From: MH13 sp042140245
GTDB lineage: Bacteria > Pseudomonadota > Alphaproteobacteria > Rhizobiales > MH13
Assembly: GCF_042140245.1 (NCBI RefSeq)
Contig: NZ_CP159483.1
Location: 930,001-994,000, forward strand
Length of the DNA stretch: 64,000 bases
Reading direction: 5' to 3'
The notes below the pieces were generated by a model that was not told the origin of the DNA, made no database searches, and saw only the letters and a list, made by a program, of their open reading frames with translations. A program made the translations under genes and the position numbers. Shown here one piece after another: positions 35,075 to 44,026 of this stretch; positions within the stretch are counted from its first letter, which is position 1, and each line of letters opens with the position of its first letter.

Positions 35075-35163
35075 TGGCGGAGAGACAGGGATTCGAACCC
35101 TGGGTACGCAAAGCGCACAACGGTTTTCGAGACCGCCCCGTTCGACCACTCCGGCATCTCTCC
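35075..35163 (-). tRNA. tRNA-Ser (anticodon CGA)
   Basis: Read on the minus strand, the 5' acceptor GGAGAGA pairs with TCTCTCC followed by G and an encoded CCA. The T arm contains GGTTCGAATCC. The anticodon stem GCGGT/ACCGT encloses CTCGAAA, giving CGA. A long variable arm gives 89 bases in total, the class II structure of serine tRNAs. It stands alone between the dehydrogenase gene and rplU. Confidence 0.95.
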
Positions 35164-35452
35164 GCATTGCTCTGACGGGTGGTCTCGCCAAAGCGGCGCT
35201 ACCCATAGACAAAAGCCAGCGCAAAAGGCAAGCACGCAATAGCCTGATATGCTTGACAATGCGCTCCGATTTGCGCTTATAGCCCTCGAAATCAAAGCGT
35301 GGGCCAGTTCCCGCGCCTTTTTTCGTCTTGAGACAGGCCTCCCCCCATTTGGCTGGTCTTAAGATTCCACCCAAGACTGACAAGAAGCTTTGGGCTGGTT
35401 CGCATGACTTTGCGAACGGGACTCAACAGCACTGAACACGAAGGAAAAGACG

Positions 35453-36172
35453 ATGTTCGCAGTCATCAAAACGGGCGGCAAACAGTACAAAGTTGCCGCT
35501 GATGACGTTATTCAAATTGAGAAACTTGGCCAGGATGCTGATAGCCAAGTGGTTTTCAACAAGGTGCTGATGGTCGGCAATGATGCCGATGTGACCGTCG
35601 GTGCGCCGCTGGTTGAGGGCGCAAGCGTCGTTGGTGAGTTGGTAGAGAACAAGCGCGGTAAGAAGATCATCATCTTCAAGAAACGCCGCCGCCAGAACTC
35701 CCGCCGCAAAAACGGCCATCGCCAAGAGTATTCGGTGGTGAAGATCACCGACATTCTGACCGGTGGCGCGAAGCCGAAGGCGGCCAAAAAAGCGGCGCCG
35801 AAAAAGGCTGAAGCCAAAAAAGCTGATGAGGCGCCTACCAAGGCAGCAGAGACCAAACCGGCTGCTGAGAAGAAGCCTGCCGCGAAAAAAGCTGCACCGA
35901 AGAAAGAAGCACCTGCCGCTTCGACCGGTGATTTGCCAGAGGGTGCGCTGTTCGCCGCTCCTGAAGGTCCAGCGGATGATCTGAAAAAGATCTCCGGCGT
36001 TGGTCCCGTGCTTGAGAAAAAACTGAACGCGCTGGGCATCACCACCTTTGCGCAGGTTGCAGCTTTCACACCGGAAGACATCGCCAAGGTTGATGATGCG
36101 CTGTCCTTCAAAGGCCGCATTGAACGTGATAATTGGCTGGAACAGGCCGCTGAATTCGCCAAAGGCGAATAA
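35453..36172 (+). CDS. rplU: 50S ribosomal protein L21 with long C-terminal extension
   Basis: Residues 1-103 are a normal bacterial L21 (MFAVIKTGGKQYKVA and KKRRRQNSRRKNGHRQ). They are followed by an Ala/Lys/Pro-rich linker (about 104-165) and a folded-looking tail with a helix-hairpin-helix pattern (LKKISGVGPVLEKKLNALGI). At 239 residues it is more than twice the usual size. Extended L21 forms occur in Alphaproteobacteria. It is 15 bases upstream of rpmA, the standard L21-L27 pair. The tail may bind rRNA or DNA, which is inference. Confidence 0.95.
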   Translation: MFAVIKTGGKQYKVAADDVIQIEKLGQDADSQVVFNKVLMVGNDADVTVGAPLVEGASVVGELVENKRGKKIIIFKKRRRQNSRRKNGHRQEYSVVKITDILTGGAKPKAAKKAAPKKAEAKKADEAPTKAAETKPAAEKKPAAKKAAPKKEAPAASTGDLPEGALFAAPEGPADDLKKISGVGPVLEKKLNALGITTFAQVAAFTPEDIAKVDDALSFKGRIERDNWLEQAAEFAKGE

Positions 36173-36187
36173 GAGGAGATTTGATCC

Positions 36188-36457
36188 ATGGCACATAAGA
36201 AAGCAGGCGGTTCATCCCGCAACGGTCGCGATACAGCTGGTCGCCGTCTTGGCGTGAAAAAGTTCGGTGGCGAAGTTGTTGTTGCTGGCAACATCGTCAT
36301 CCGTCAGCGCGGTACCAAATGGCATCCAGGTGAAAACATGGGTATGGGCAAGGACCATACCTTGTTTGCATTGACCGATGGCACGGTGTCGTTCGCCAAG
36401 AAGCGTGACGGCAACACCTATGTTTCCGTGCTCCCGTTGGCTGAAGCTGCCGAATAG
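36188..36457 (+). CDS. rpmA: 50S ribosomal protein L27
   Basis: This 89-residue protein starts MAHKKAGGSSRNGRDTAGRR, the conserved L27 N-terminus that reaches toward the peptidyl-transferase centre; no N-terminal cleavage extension is present. The core GGNIVVRQRGT-type block appears as AGNIVIRQRGTKWHPG. AAGAGGAG precedes the ATG. It is co-transcribed with rplU, and a strong terminator follows. Confidence 0.97.
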   Translation: MAHKKAGGSSRNGRDTAGRRLGVKKFGGEVVVAGNIVIRQRGTKWHPGENMGMGKDHTLFALTDGTVSFAKKRDGNTYVSVLPLAEAAE

Positions 36458-36508
36458 GCTGCCTCGAAACGGGTGCGGCCTCCCCTTGAGGATGCCGCAA
36501 GCAGGTTC

Positions 36509-36534
36509 AAAGGGAGGCGCAAGCCTCCCTTTTT
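36509..36534 (+). terminator. Rho-independent terminator after rpmA
   Basis: AAAGGGAGGC (36509-36518), GCAA tetraloop and GCCTCCCTTT form a perfect stem merging into TTTTTC. It closes the rplU-rpmA unit. Confidence 0.92.
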
Positions 36535-36618
36535 CTTTGCGCTCAGTCTCCGTCGCAAGCGATAACCGCTTAGAGCGAAGCGCGCCAAACACGTGATCTT
36601 CCGTTATAGGTCTTCACC

Positions 36619-37128
36619 ATGTCTGCTCGCTCCAACCCTGATGTTCAACTGCGGCGCTATCAGCTGGATGATGCTGATCGGCTGGCCTTGCTTTTGAACG
36701 ACCCGGATGTGACCGCGATGACGTCGTCGGTTCCCTTCCCCTATGCGCGCTCGGACGCTGAAGCCTTTCTGTCCGATGTGCGCAATGAATCTGGCCGCAA
36801 AGTCAGCCGTGCCATTACGCTGGATGACGTGCTTGTCGGCGGCGTTGGGCTTGGCCCGCGCCCTGGCGGAGCGGAAGAGATTGGCTATTGGGTTGGCAAA
36901 CCCCATTGGGGCAAGGGCATTGCGAGCGCCGCCGTTGGCGCGTTTGTCGCGTTGCTTGATGATCTGGGGGTGACCGGTTCCATCAATGCGCAAACAGTGG
37001 CCGGCAATGAGGCGTCCCAGCGCGTGCTGATCAAGAACGGTTTCGTTTACGTTGGTGACGGCGAATGCATCACCCCTGCGCGCGATACGGCCAAGAAGCC
37101 GTCCAAACGCTATGTTCTCGAGCGCTAA
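36619..37128 (+). CDS. GNAT-family N-acetyltransferase (RimJ/RimL-like)
   Basis: This 169-residue acetyltransferase has the acetyl-CoA loop region EEIGYWVGKPHWGKGIASAA and the ending NEASQRVLIKNGFVYVG found in RimJ/RimL-type GNAT enzymes. The substrate may be a protein N-terminus or a small amine. A GNAT gene in this spot, between rpmA and obgE, is common in Hyphomicrobiales. It has its own start region after the rpmA terminator and is 146 bases upstream of obgE. Confidence 0.85.
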   Translation: MSARSNPDVQLRRYQLDDADRLALLLNDPDVTAMTSSVPFPYARSDAEAFLSDVRNESGRKVSRAITLDDVLVGGVGLGPRPGGAEEIGYWVGKPHWGKGIASAAVGAFVALLDDLGVTGSINAQTVAGNEASQRVLIKNGFVYVGDGECITPARDTAKKPSKRYVLER

Positions 37129-37274
37129 ACAATGCCCCTGAAACTCATCTTTGGCCTGCAAAGGGCTGATTGCTGCGCTTGCCGGTGCTCACATACCTTG
37201 ATGTATGCTCCGCGCCGGTTCTCGCGCTCCGCCCTTTTCGGCACAAATCTGACATTCACGGGCACTGTTTCGAT

Positions 37275-38315
37275 ATGAAGTTTCTTGATCAAGCCAAAAT
37301 CTATGTCAAAGCCGGTGACGGCGGGGCGGGCTGCGTGTCGTTTCGCCGTGAGAAGTACATTGAGTATGGCGGCCCCAATGGCGGTGATGGTGGGCGCGGC
37401 GGTGATGTGTGGGCCGAATGCGTTGCCGGTCTCAACACGCTGATTGACTATCGCTATCAGCAGCATTTCAAAGCCAAAAAGGGCATGCACGGCATGGGCC
37501 GTGATCGTAACGGTGCCAAGGGCGATGATGTGGTGCTACGCGTTCCCGCGGGTACGCAGATCATCCATGCTGAAACCGATGAAGCGCTGGCTGACATGAC
37601 CGAAATTGGCGAGCGTGTCTTGCTCTTCAAGGGTGGCAATGGAGGCTTTGGCAACGCGCATTTCAAGTCGTCCACCAATCAGGCGCCGCGCAATGCCAAC
37701 CCGGGCTTAGAGGGTGAAGAGGCTTGGCTCTGGCTGAAGTTGAAACTGATCGCCGATGCCGGGCTGATCGGTCAGCCCAATGCGGGTAAGTCAACCTTTC
37801 TGGCGGCCACCAGCGCCGCCAAGCCAAAAATCGCCGACTATCCTTTCACGACACTGCACCCCAATCTTGGCGTGGCGGGCGTGGATGAGCGCGAGTTTGT
37901 GCTGGCTGATATTCCAGGGCTCATAGAAGGGGCATCGGAAGGCATTGGGTTGGGGGATCGTTTTCTCTCCCATGTGGAGCGCTGCAAGGTGCTTTTACAT
38001 CTGGTCGATGGCACGCAAGAGGATGTGGCTGAGGCCTACACGGTGATCCGTGGTGAGCTGGACGCCTATGGCCACGGCCTGGAGGACAAGCCGGAACTGG
38101 TGGCGCTGTCGAAAGCTGATGCGATCACCGAAGAGGAGCGAGCGGAGAAGCTGGCCGCTCTTGGTAAAGCATGCGGTCAACGGCCCATGTTGGTCTCAGC
38201 GGCAAGCCGCGAAGGCGTGCCACAGGTGCTGCGGGCAGTGATGCGGATGATCGATGGCGATCAGGCAGGGGAGCCTGACTATCCCACCCAGGAGGATGCG
38301 CCGTGGAGACCTTAA
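37275..38315 (+). CDS. obgE: GTPase ObgE/CgtA
   Basis: This 346-residue GTPase acts in ribosome assembly and stress control. It has the glycine-rich Obg domain (KFLDQAKIYVKAGDGGAGCV and repeated GGxGGxG) followed by the G domain with GQPNAGKSTF (G1), DIPGLIEGA (G3) and SKAD (G4). The ATG at 37275 starts exactly at the family's usual MKFLDQ. Its stop lies 13 bases inside proB, so translation of the two is coupled. Confidence 0.97.
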   Translation: MKFLDQAKIYVKAGDGGAGCVSFRREKYIEYGGPNGGDGGRGGDVWAECVAGLNTLIDYRYQQHFKAKKGMHGMGRDRNGAKGDDVVLRVPAGTQIIHAETDEALADMTEIGERVLLFKGGNGGFGNAHFKSSTNQAPRNANPGLEGEEAWLWLKLKLIADAGLIGQPNAGKSTFLAATSAAKPKIADYPFTTLHPNLGVAGVDEREFVLADIPGLIEGASEGIGLGDRFLSHVERCKVLLHLVDGTQEDVAEAYTVIRGELDAYGHGLEDKPELVALSKADAITEEERAEKLAALGKACGQRPMLVSAASREGVPQVLRAVMRMIDGDQAGEPDYPTQEDAPWRP

Positions 38316-39529
38316 ACGGAACCGCGCGCTTTCTTCCACTTTCGCGGCACAAGCGCATCGTCATCAAGATTGGCTCCTCGCTGCTGGTGGATGCTGAAAC
38401 GGGTGTTTTGAAAGAGGCATGGCTTGCCTCCTTGGCCGATGATTTGGCAGCGCTTGCGCGACGAGGCGCGGAGATTGTGCTCGTCTCGTCCGGGTCCATC
38501 GCTATGGGCCGCGTGATGCTTGGCATGCAGGCGCGCCCGGAAAGACTTGAAGATGCGCAAGCCTCCGCTGCCGTCGGTCAAATTGCGCTCGGCCGGGCGT
38601 ATGCAGAGGCGCTTGGGCAGCGCGACCTGGTGGCAGGGCAGGTGCTGCTGACGCTGGGGGATACCGAAGCAAGGCGGCGCTATCTGAACGCCCGCGCGAC
38701 CATCAACACGCTCCTTGCGCGTCGTGCCATTCCGGTGGTCAACGAGAATGACACGGTGGCGACCACAGAAATTCGCTATGGCGACAATGATCGGCTGGCG
38801 GCGCGCGTGGCGTCCATGATTGGCGCGGACGTGTTGGTGCTGCTCAGCGATATTGACGGGCTCTACACCGCGCCGCCGAACACGAACCCGGATGCGCAGC
38901 ACATTCCTTTGGTGGAGGCACTGACGCCGCAGATCGAGGCTATGGCTGGCGGTGAGGGTTCTAACCTCTCGCGCGGCGGCATGAAGACCAAGGTGGATGC
39001 CGCCAAGATGGCTGTTGGCGCCGGGGCTGCGATGGTGATTGCCTCAGGCAAGGTGATGAACCCGCTGAAGGCTATTGATGACAGTGCGAACGACACGCGT
39101 GTCCGGTGCACCTGGTTCGCCCCCGATGGAAACCCCGCAACGGCCCGCAAGCGATGGATCGCTGGATCGCTCGACCCGCATGGCGATCTGATGATCGATG
39201 AGGGGGCGGCTCGGGCTTTGGCGCAGGGCAAGTCGCTGCTGCCAGCGGGCATTCGCTCGGTGTCGGGCGCATTCGAGCGCGGGGACGCAGTACGCATCGT
39301 GACGCTTGAGGGCTCTGAGGTTGCGCGTGGCCTGGTCGCCTATGATAGCGCTGATGCGCAAAAGATCGCGGGACGTAAGAGCGCTGATATCGAAGCGATT
39401 TTGGGCTATGCCGGGCGCAACGCTATGGTGCATAGGGATGATCTCGCCCTGACAGGGCGAAACACCGCTGGAGCGGTCGGTTACGCGTCAGCGAAGACCG
39501 GAGCGACAACGGACGAAGAGAAAGTTTGA
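38303..39529 (+). CDS. proB: Glutamate 5-kinase
   Basis: This 408-residue enzyme catalyses the first step of proline synthesis. The amino-acid kinase domain opens with RIVIKIGSSLLVD and includes VNENDTVAT and LLSDIDGLYT. A C-terminal PUA domain follows, giving the long form of ProB. The start is a GTG at 38303 after AGGAGG, overlapping the obgE end. It is four bases upstream of proA. Confidence 0.96.
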   Translation: METLNGTARFLPLSRHKRIVIKIGSSLLVDAETGVLKEAWLASLADDLAALARRGAEIVLVSSGSIAMGRVMLGMQARPERLEDAQASAAVGQIALGRAYAEALGQRDLVAGQVLLTLGDTEARRRYLNARATINTLLARRAIPVVNENDTVATTEIRYGDNDRLAARVASMIGADVLVLLSDIDGLYTAPPNTNPDAQHIPLVEALTPQIEAMAGGEGSNLSRGGMKTKVDAAKMAVGAGAAMVIASGKVMNPLKAIDDSANDTRVRCTWFAPDGNPATARKRWIAGSLDPHGDLMIDEGAARALAQGKSLLPAGIRSVSGAFERGDAVRIVTLEGSEVARGLVAYDSADAQKIAGRKSADIEAILGYAGRNAMVHRDDLALTGRNTAGAVGYASAKTGATTDEEKV

Positions 39530-39532
39530 GTT

Positions 39533-40822
39533 ATGGCACTACTGGATAGCGATGCGACGGTCGATGTCGCCGACTTGATGCAAGACATGGGTGACCGGGC
39601 GCGTGCTGCCGCACGGGCGATTGCGCTTGCCTCAACCGAGACCAAGAACGCCGCCCTGGCAGCCATTGCTGCTGGTATTCGTGCTCGCACTGATGAAGTG
39701 CTGGCCGCCAATGCGCGGGATTTGGCCGGGATGCGCCAGCGCGATGTGACAGTGGCCTATCAAGAGCGTGCGACGTTGAACGAGACCCGTGTCGAAGCGA
39801 TTGCCCAGGCTGTTGAAGCCATTGCCGCTCTGCCGGACCCTGTTGGTGATGAAATGGCGGCGTGGGAGCGGCCCAACGGCCTCAAAATTTCGCGGGTGCG
39901 CACGCCGCTGGGTGTCATTGGCATCATCTTTGAATCGCGCCCCAATGTGACGGTGGATGCCGCGGCGCTGGCGATGAAGTCGGGCAACGCCTCTATTCTG
40001 CGTGGTGGGTCGGATACGATTGAAACCAACCAGGCGCTTTACGGTGCGATTGCCGAAGGTTTGGAGAGTGTGGGTCTGCCCGCCGATGTCGTGCAGCTGG
40101 TACCGATCACGGATCGTGCTGCCGTTGGAGCGTTGCTGACGGGGCTCAATGGCACGGTGGATGTGATCGTGCCGCGCGGTGGCAAGTCGCTGGTGGGCCG
40201 GGTGCAGGCTGAGGCGCGTGTGCCTGTGTTCTCGCATTTGGAAGGCATTTGCCACATCTATGTCGACAAGGCTGCCGATATGCAGATGGCATTGGATGTC
40301 ACGGTGAACGCCAAAATGCGCCGCACCTCCATCTGTGGGGCTGCTGAGACGCTGCTGATTGATCGTGCGGCGGCGGAACAGTTCACCACACCCTTGGTTC
40401 AAGCGTTGCAGGACGCAGGCTGCGAAGTGCGCGGCGATGAGGTTGTTCGCGGTCTTGCCGAGGGTGTGAAGCCAGCCTCAGAGGAGGATTGGTCAACCGA
40501 GTATGGCGATGCGATCATCACGGTTGGCGTCGTCGATGGCGTCGATGGCGCGCTCGATCACATTGCAACTTACGGCTCCTCGCACACCGAAAGCATCCTC
40601 ACCGAGGATGAGGCGGTTGCGACCAAATTCTTGACCGAGTGCGATTCAGCCATCGTCATGCACAACGCATCGACGCAGTTTGCTGATGGCGGTGAGTTCG
40701 GCATGGGTGCAGAGATTGGTATCGCTACGGGCCGCATGCATGCGCGCGGACCAGTGGGTTTGGAGCAGCTGACAAGCTTTCACTATGTGGTGCGCGGCAC
40801 AGGGCAAGTGCGCCCGAAATGA
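39533..40822 (+). CDS. proA: Gamma-glutamyl phosphate reductase
   Basis: This 429-residue NADPH-dependent reductase catalyses the second step of proline synthesis. ESRPNVTVDAAALAMKSGNA, VIVPRGGKSLVGRVQ and the catalytic cysteine in RRTSICGAAETLL match ProA of the aldehyde-dehydrogenase superfamily. The ATG lies immediately after the proB stop, and the two enzymes are known to channel an unstable intermediate. nadD follows within 25 bases. Confidence 0.97.
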   Translation: MALLDSDATVDVADLMQDMGDRARAAARAIALASTETKNAALAAIAAGIRARTDEVLAANARDLAGMRQRDVTVAYQERATLNETRVEAIAQAVEAIAALPDPVGDEMAAWERPNGLKISRVRTPLGVIGIIFESRPNVTVDAAALAMKSGNASILRGGSDTIETNQALYGAIAEGLESVGLPADVVQLVPITDRAAVGALLTGLNGTVDVIVPRGGKSLVGRVQAEARVPVFSHLEGICHIYVDKAADMQMALDVTVNAKMRRTSICGAAETLLIDRAAAEQFTTPLVQALQDAGCEVRGDEVVRGLAEGVKPASEEDWSTEYGDAIITVGVVDGVDGALDHIATYGSSHTESILTEDEAVATKFLTECDSAIVMHNASTQFADGGEFGMGAEIGIATGRMHARGPVGLEQLTSFHYVVRGTGQVRPK

Positions 40823-40846
40823 TGCGACTGATCTAACGTGAATCCC

Positions 40847-41476
40847 ATGTTTCCACCTCAGCGGGTGCGGCTGCCCCATGTCGCGCCCGGCCAGTCGGTT
40901 GGGCTCTATGGTGGCTCGTTCGATCCGATCCATGATGGGCATGTGCTGGTCGCGGAGCGGGCGCTGAAGGTGCTTAAGCTCGACTGGGTGTGGTGGCTGG
41001 TGACGCCTGGCAACCCGCTGAAGACCCATGATCCTGCCCATTCATTGCAGGCGCGCATGGCGGCAGTGCGCGGCGAAGCACGTCACCCGCGACGCAAAGT
41101 GCTTGGCATCGAAGAGCAGCTGGATGTCCGTTTTACCGCCGACACCGTGGCGATGCTGACAACCATGCGTCCCGATGTACGGTTTGTTTGGCTGATGGGC
41201 GCGGACAATCTGGCGGGGTTTCATCGCTGGAACCAATGGCGCTCAATTGCTGATCGTGTGCCCATTGCGGTGATCGACAGGCCGGGGTCGCGCCATGCCT
41301 CGCTGTCGGCGCCAGCAGCACGGGCGATGGCAGGGAGGCGGCTCGATGGTGAGGATGCCGCGCAGCTCTCCCACCTTGCTCCACCGGTTTGGACATTCAT
41401 TCGCGGCCCACTTTCGCCGCTTTCTTCCAGTGCTATCCGGGCGGCCAATGGGATGCAAAAACCCTCACCGTCTTGA
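40847..41476 (+). CDS. nadD: Nicotinate-nucleotide adenylyltransferase
   Basis: This enzyme of about 209 residues makes deamido-NAD in NAD synthesis. GLYGGSFDPIHDGH carries the nucleotidyltransferase HxGH motif and SSSAIR near the C-terminus is the second signature. ATG 40847 is preferred; a GTG three codons upstream (40838) is equally free of a clear ribosome site. The proA-nadD-rsfS order is conserved in many Alphaproteobacteria. Confidence 0.93.
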   Translation: MFPPQRVRLPHVAPGQSVGLYGGSFDPIHDGHVLVAERALKVLKLDWVWWLVTPGNPLKTHDPAHSLQARMAAVRGEARHPRRKVLGIEEQLDVRFTADTVAMLTTMRPDVRFVWLMGADNLAGFHRWNQWRSIADRVPIAVIDRPGSRHASLSAPAARAMAGRRLDGEDAAQLSHLAPPVWTFIRGPLSPLSSSAIRAANGMQKPSPS

Positions 41477-41614
41477 AACGTTTAGAAATCCCCTCCACAT
41501 TGTGAGTCGTGCGGTGTTCGGTTCGCCCGCACAAGGTATGCAGGTTCGGCCTGTTCTGACCGGCTGACCTGTGGTTCCTTCTCCCAGAGCCATTGTGAAA
41601 GGACTTTTGCCGGT

Positions 41615-42037
41615 TTGACTCCGCAAAACACTGCCGTTGATCCCCAAGCGACGGCGTCGCTTGCCACCCGTGCGAACGCATCGGGCGCGAGCATCCTCTC
41701 TACTGTCCAGTCTGTCTTGGAAGACTCCAAGGCCGAGGACATCATCACCATCGATCTTGACGGAAAATCCGCGCTTGCCGACACGATGATCATCGCGTCC
41801 GGGCGTTCGCACCGCCATGTCTCGGCCGTTGCCGACCATGTGCAGCGGGCACTCAAAGAGGCTGGTCATGGATCACCGCGCGTTGAAGGTCTGCCCCATG
41901 CCGATTGGGTGCTGATCGACACCGGCGATGTAATCTTGCATCTTTTCCGTCCTGAAGTGCGCAGCTTCTACAATATGGAGAAGCTGTGGGACGACAGCTT
42001 CGCCGAGACCTTAGGGTCCGACACGCCCAACGCTTAA
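41615..42037 (+). CDS. rsfS: Ribosomal silencing factor RsfS
   Basis: This 140-residue member of the RsfS/Iojap family binds L14 and blocks subunit joining during starvation. The core segments IITIDLDGKSALADTMIIAS, HVSAVADHVQ and DWVLIDTGDVILHLF are characteristic. The start is a TTG at 41615 with GAAAGGA 11 bases upstream. A 138-base gap separates it from nadD, and rlmH follows by 18 bases, the usual arrangement. Confidence 0.93.
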   Translation: MTPQNTAVDPQATASLATRANASGASILSTVQSVLEDSKAEDIITIDLDGKSALADTMIIASGRSHRHVSAVADHVQRALKEAGHGSPRVEGLPHADWVLIDTGDVILHLFRPEVRSFYNMEKLWDDSFAETLGSDTPNA

Positions 42038-42055
42038 GCGGCGTTAGGGTTCACG

Positions 42056-42532
42056 ATGGTGCGTTTGCTGGCTGTGGGCCGCATGAAGGCGGGTCCAGAG
42101 CGGGAGCTGTTTGAGCGCTATTGGACGCGCGCCACACCGATGGCCAAGCAGCTTGGGTTCGGTGCGCGAGACGTGGTTGAGCTGCGCGAGAGTCAGCAGA
42201 GCTCTGCCGATGCGCGTAAGGCTGATGAGGCCGCGCAGTTGCTCGCCAAGCTGCCCGATGGTGCTGCGCTGATCGCTCTGGATGAGCGCGGCAAGCCGAT
42301 CACCACGCAGCAGTTTTCCTCAAAGCTTGAAAGTTTCAAAGATACCGGCAAGCCGGTGGCCTTGATCATCGGTGGACCAGATGGGCTGGATGGCAGTGTG
42401 CGCCAGCGCGCCGATCTTGTGATCAGCTTCGGTGCTATGACCATGCCCCACCAATTGGTGCGTGTGCTCGCTGCTGAACAGCTTTACCGCGCCATGACGG
42501 TGCTCAGCGGGCATCCCTATCATCGCGTCTAA
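42056..42532 (+). CDS. rlmH: 23S rRNA pseudouridine-1915 N3-methyltransferase
   Basis: This 158-residue SPOUT-class methyltransferase modifies m3-pseudouridine 1915 in helix 69. IIGGPDGLDGSVRQRADLVI and the C-terminal LYRAMTVLSGHPYHRV are the trefoil-knot signatures. It follows rsfS by 18 bases, as in many bacteria. Length is normal. Confidence 0.96.
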   Translation: MVRLLAVGRMKAGPERELFERYWTRATPMAKQLGFGARDVVELRESQQSSADARKADEAAQLLAKLPDGAALIALDERGKPITTQQFSSKLESFKDTGKPVALIIGGPDGLDGSVRQRADLVISFGAMTMPHQLVRVLAAEQLYRAMTVLSGHPYHRV

Positions 42533-42610
42533 GCGTTGAAAGACGTGGTTAACGAAAGGTTTAGCGGCGCGGGCTTACGGTTGCCATCTGACAACGCTAT
42601 CTGAACCTCT

Positions 42611-44026
42611 ATGCTCGCATCTCGCCTCCTTCTTGCCAGCCTGCTTGTGATCGCAGCGCCCTTTTGGGCGAGTGCGCAAGATCGGCTGCAACCAGGAGAG
42701 CCGGACACCGACGGTCTAGATCGCTTTGTGCTGCGTGGCTTGGAGCAGCCTGTTGAGGCGGGCGGCGAGGATCTTGCCCAGCAAGAGCTGGAGCAAGAGC
42801 GTGATGTGGCCGCTGATGCGCTGGAGCGGTTACGCGCTGATCTTAATGCCGCCGAGGCCCGCCAGGAGATGCTGGCAGAGGAACTTGCCGATATTGACGC
42901 CGATGTGGAGGAGCTGACCCAGCTTTTGATCCGCACCACCGATCAGGCCGAAACGATCACCGCGCGCATCGATGTGCAGCGCCAGCGCATTGGCGTGTTG
43001 GATGAAAACGCCCAAGCGCTCGAAGTGTCTTTGCAAGCGCAGCGCGAGCGCATCGCTGTGCTGCTGTCTGCCATGGTGCGGGTTGGCCGCGCGCCACCAC
43101 CGGCGCTGTTCGTTTCGCCCAATGATGCGCTGCGTTCGGTACGCTCTGCCATTCTTCTTGGCGTTGCATTCCCGGAACTTGCCGCCGAATCACGGGTGCT
43201 CGCTGATGATCTGGCAGCGCTTGATGATGCCCGCACGCAGCTTGATGAAGCACTTGATTTGCTGCTCGCTGATGCCGAAGCACTGGCGCAAGAAGAAGAA
43301 CGCATCGAGCTGGTGCTCTTTGAGCGATCACGTCTGCGTGAGGAGAATCAGAGCGTTTTGGAGCGCGAACGCGAGCGCGCGGCGCTGCTGGCAGGCGAGG
43401 CAACAAGCTTAGAAGCCCTGCTCAACGATCTGGAAAGTGAGCTCGACAGCGTGCGCCAAGCCATGGCGGATGCCCAGCGGGCGCAGGAAGAAGGCCCGCC
43501 TGAGGCAGATGATCGTGAGGCGTTGGCCAGCCTGCGTGACACAGGCCGCATGACGCCAGCTTTTGCCTTTGGTAGCGCTCAGGGCATGATCCGTTCCCCT
43601 GTTCGCGGGCAAGAAATCCTAGGCTTTGGTGACCAAGATCGATTTGGCGAAACCAGCCAAGGGCTCCATATAGCAACGCGAGCGGATGCTCGCGTTATCG
43701 CACCGGCCGACGGTTGGGTGCTCTATGCCGGGCCGTTTCGTGCCTATGGCCAGGTGGTTATCCTGGATATGGGCGATGGCTTCCGCATGATTTTGGCGGG
43801 TATGAGCCGCATTAATGTCGCATTGGGACAGTTTGTCTTGATGGGAGAACCGATCGCAACCATGGGTGAACGCGGCTCTGTCGTGTTGGCCGATGGGTCA
43901 ACTCAAACGCCGCAACCTGTGTTGTTTGTTGAGTTGCGCGAGGATGGACGTTCTATCAATTCTTCGTCATGGTGGGCGGATAGCGATGGGGCAACGCAAC
44001 GGGACAGTCAAAGGACTGACGGATGA
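42611..44026 (+). CDS. envC: EnvC-like murein hydrolase activator
   Basis: This 471-residue exported protein has a signal peptide (LLASLLVIAAPFWASA), a long charged coiled coil (about residues 45-315) and a C-terminal LytM/M23-like domain. The metal-binding residues are degenerate: the family's HxGxD is LHIATRAD, and the usual C-terminal HxH is lost. It should therefore activate amidases at cell division rather than cut peptidoglycan. It overlaps ctpA by ATGA; the envC-ctpA-yibQ-rppH order is typical of Hyphomicrobiales. Confidence 0.88.
   Translation: MLASRLLLASLLVIAAPFWASAQDRLQPGEPDTDGLDRFVLRGLEQPVEAGGEDLAQQELEQERDVAADALERLRADLNAAEARQEMLAEELADIDADVEELTQLLIRTTDQAETITARIDVQRQRIGVLDENAQALEVSLQAQRERIAVLLSAMVRVGRAPPPALFVSPNDALRSVRSAILLGVAFPELAAESRVLADDLAALDDARTQLDEALDLLLADAEALAQEEERIELVLFERSRLREENQSVLERERERAALLAGEATSLEALLNDLESELDSVRQAMADAQRAQEEGPPEADDREALASLRDTGRMTPAFAFGSAQGMIRSPVRGQEILGFGDQDRFGETSQGLHIATRADARVIAPADGWVLYAGPFRAYGQVVILDMGDGFRMILAGMSRINVALGQFVLMGEPIATMGERGSVVLADGSTQTPQPVLFVELREDGRSINSSSWWADSDGATQRDSQRTDG

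Noticed and set aside
35075..35452. Genomic island attachment site at the tRNA-Ser gene
   Set aside because: No integrase gene and no repeated tRNA 3' end is seen nearby in the window.
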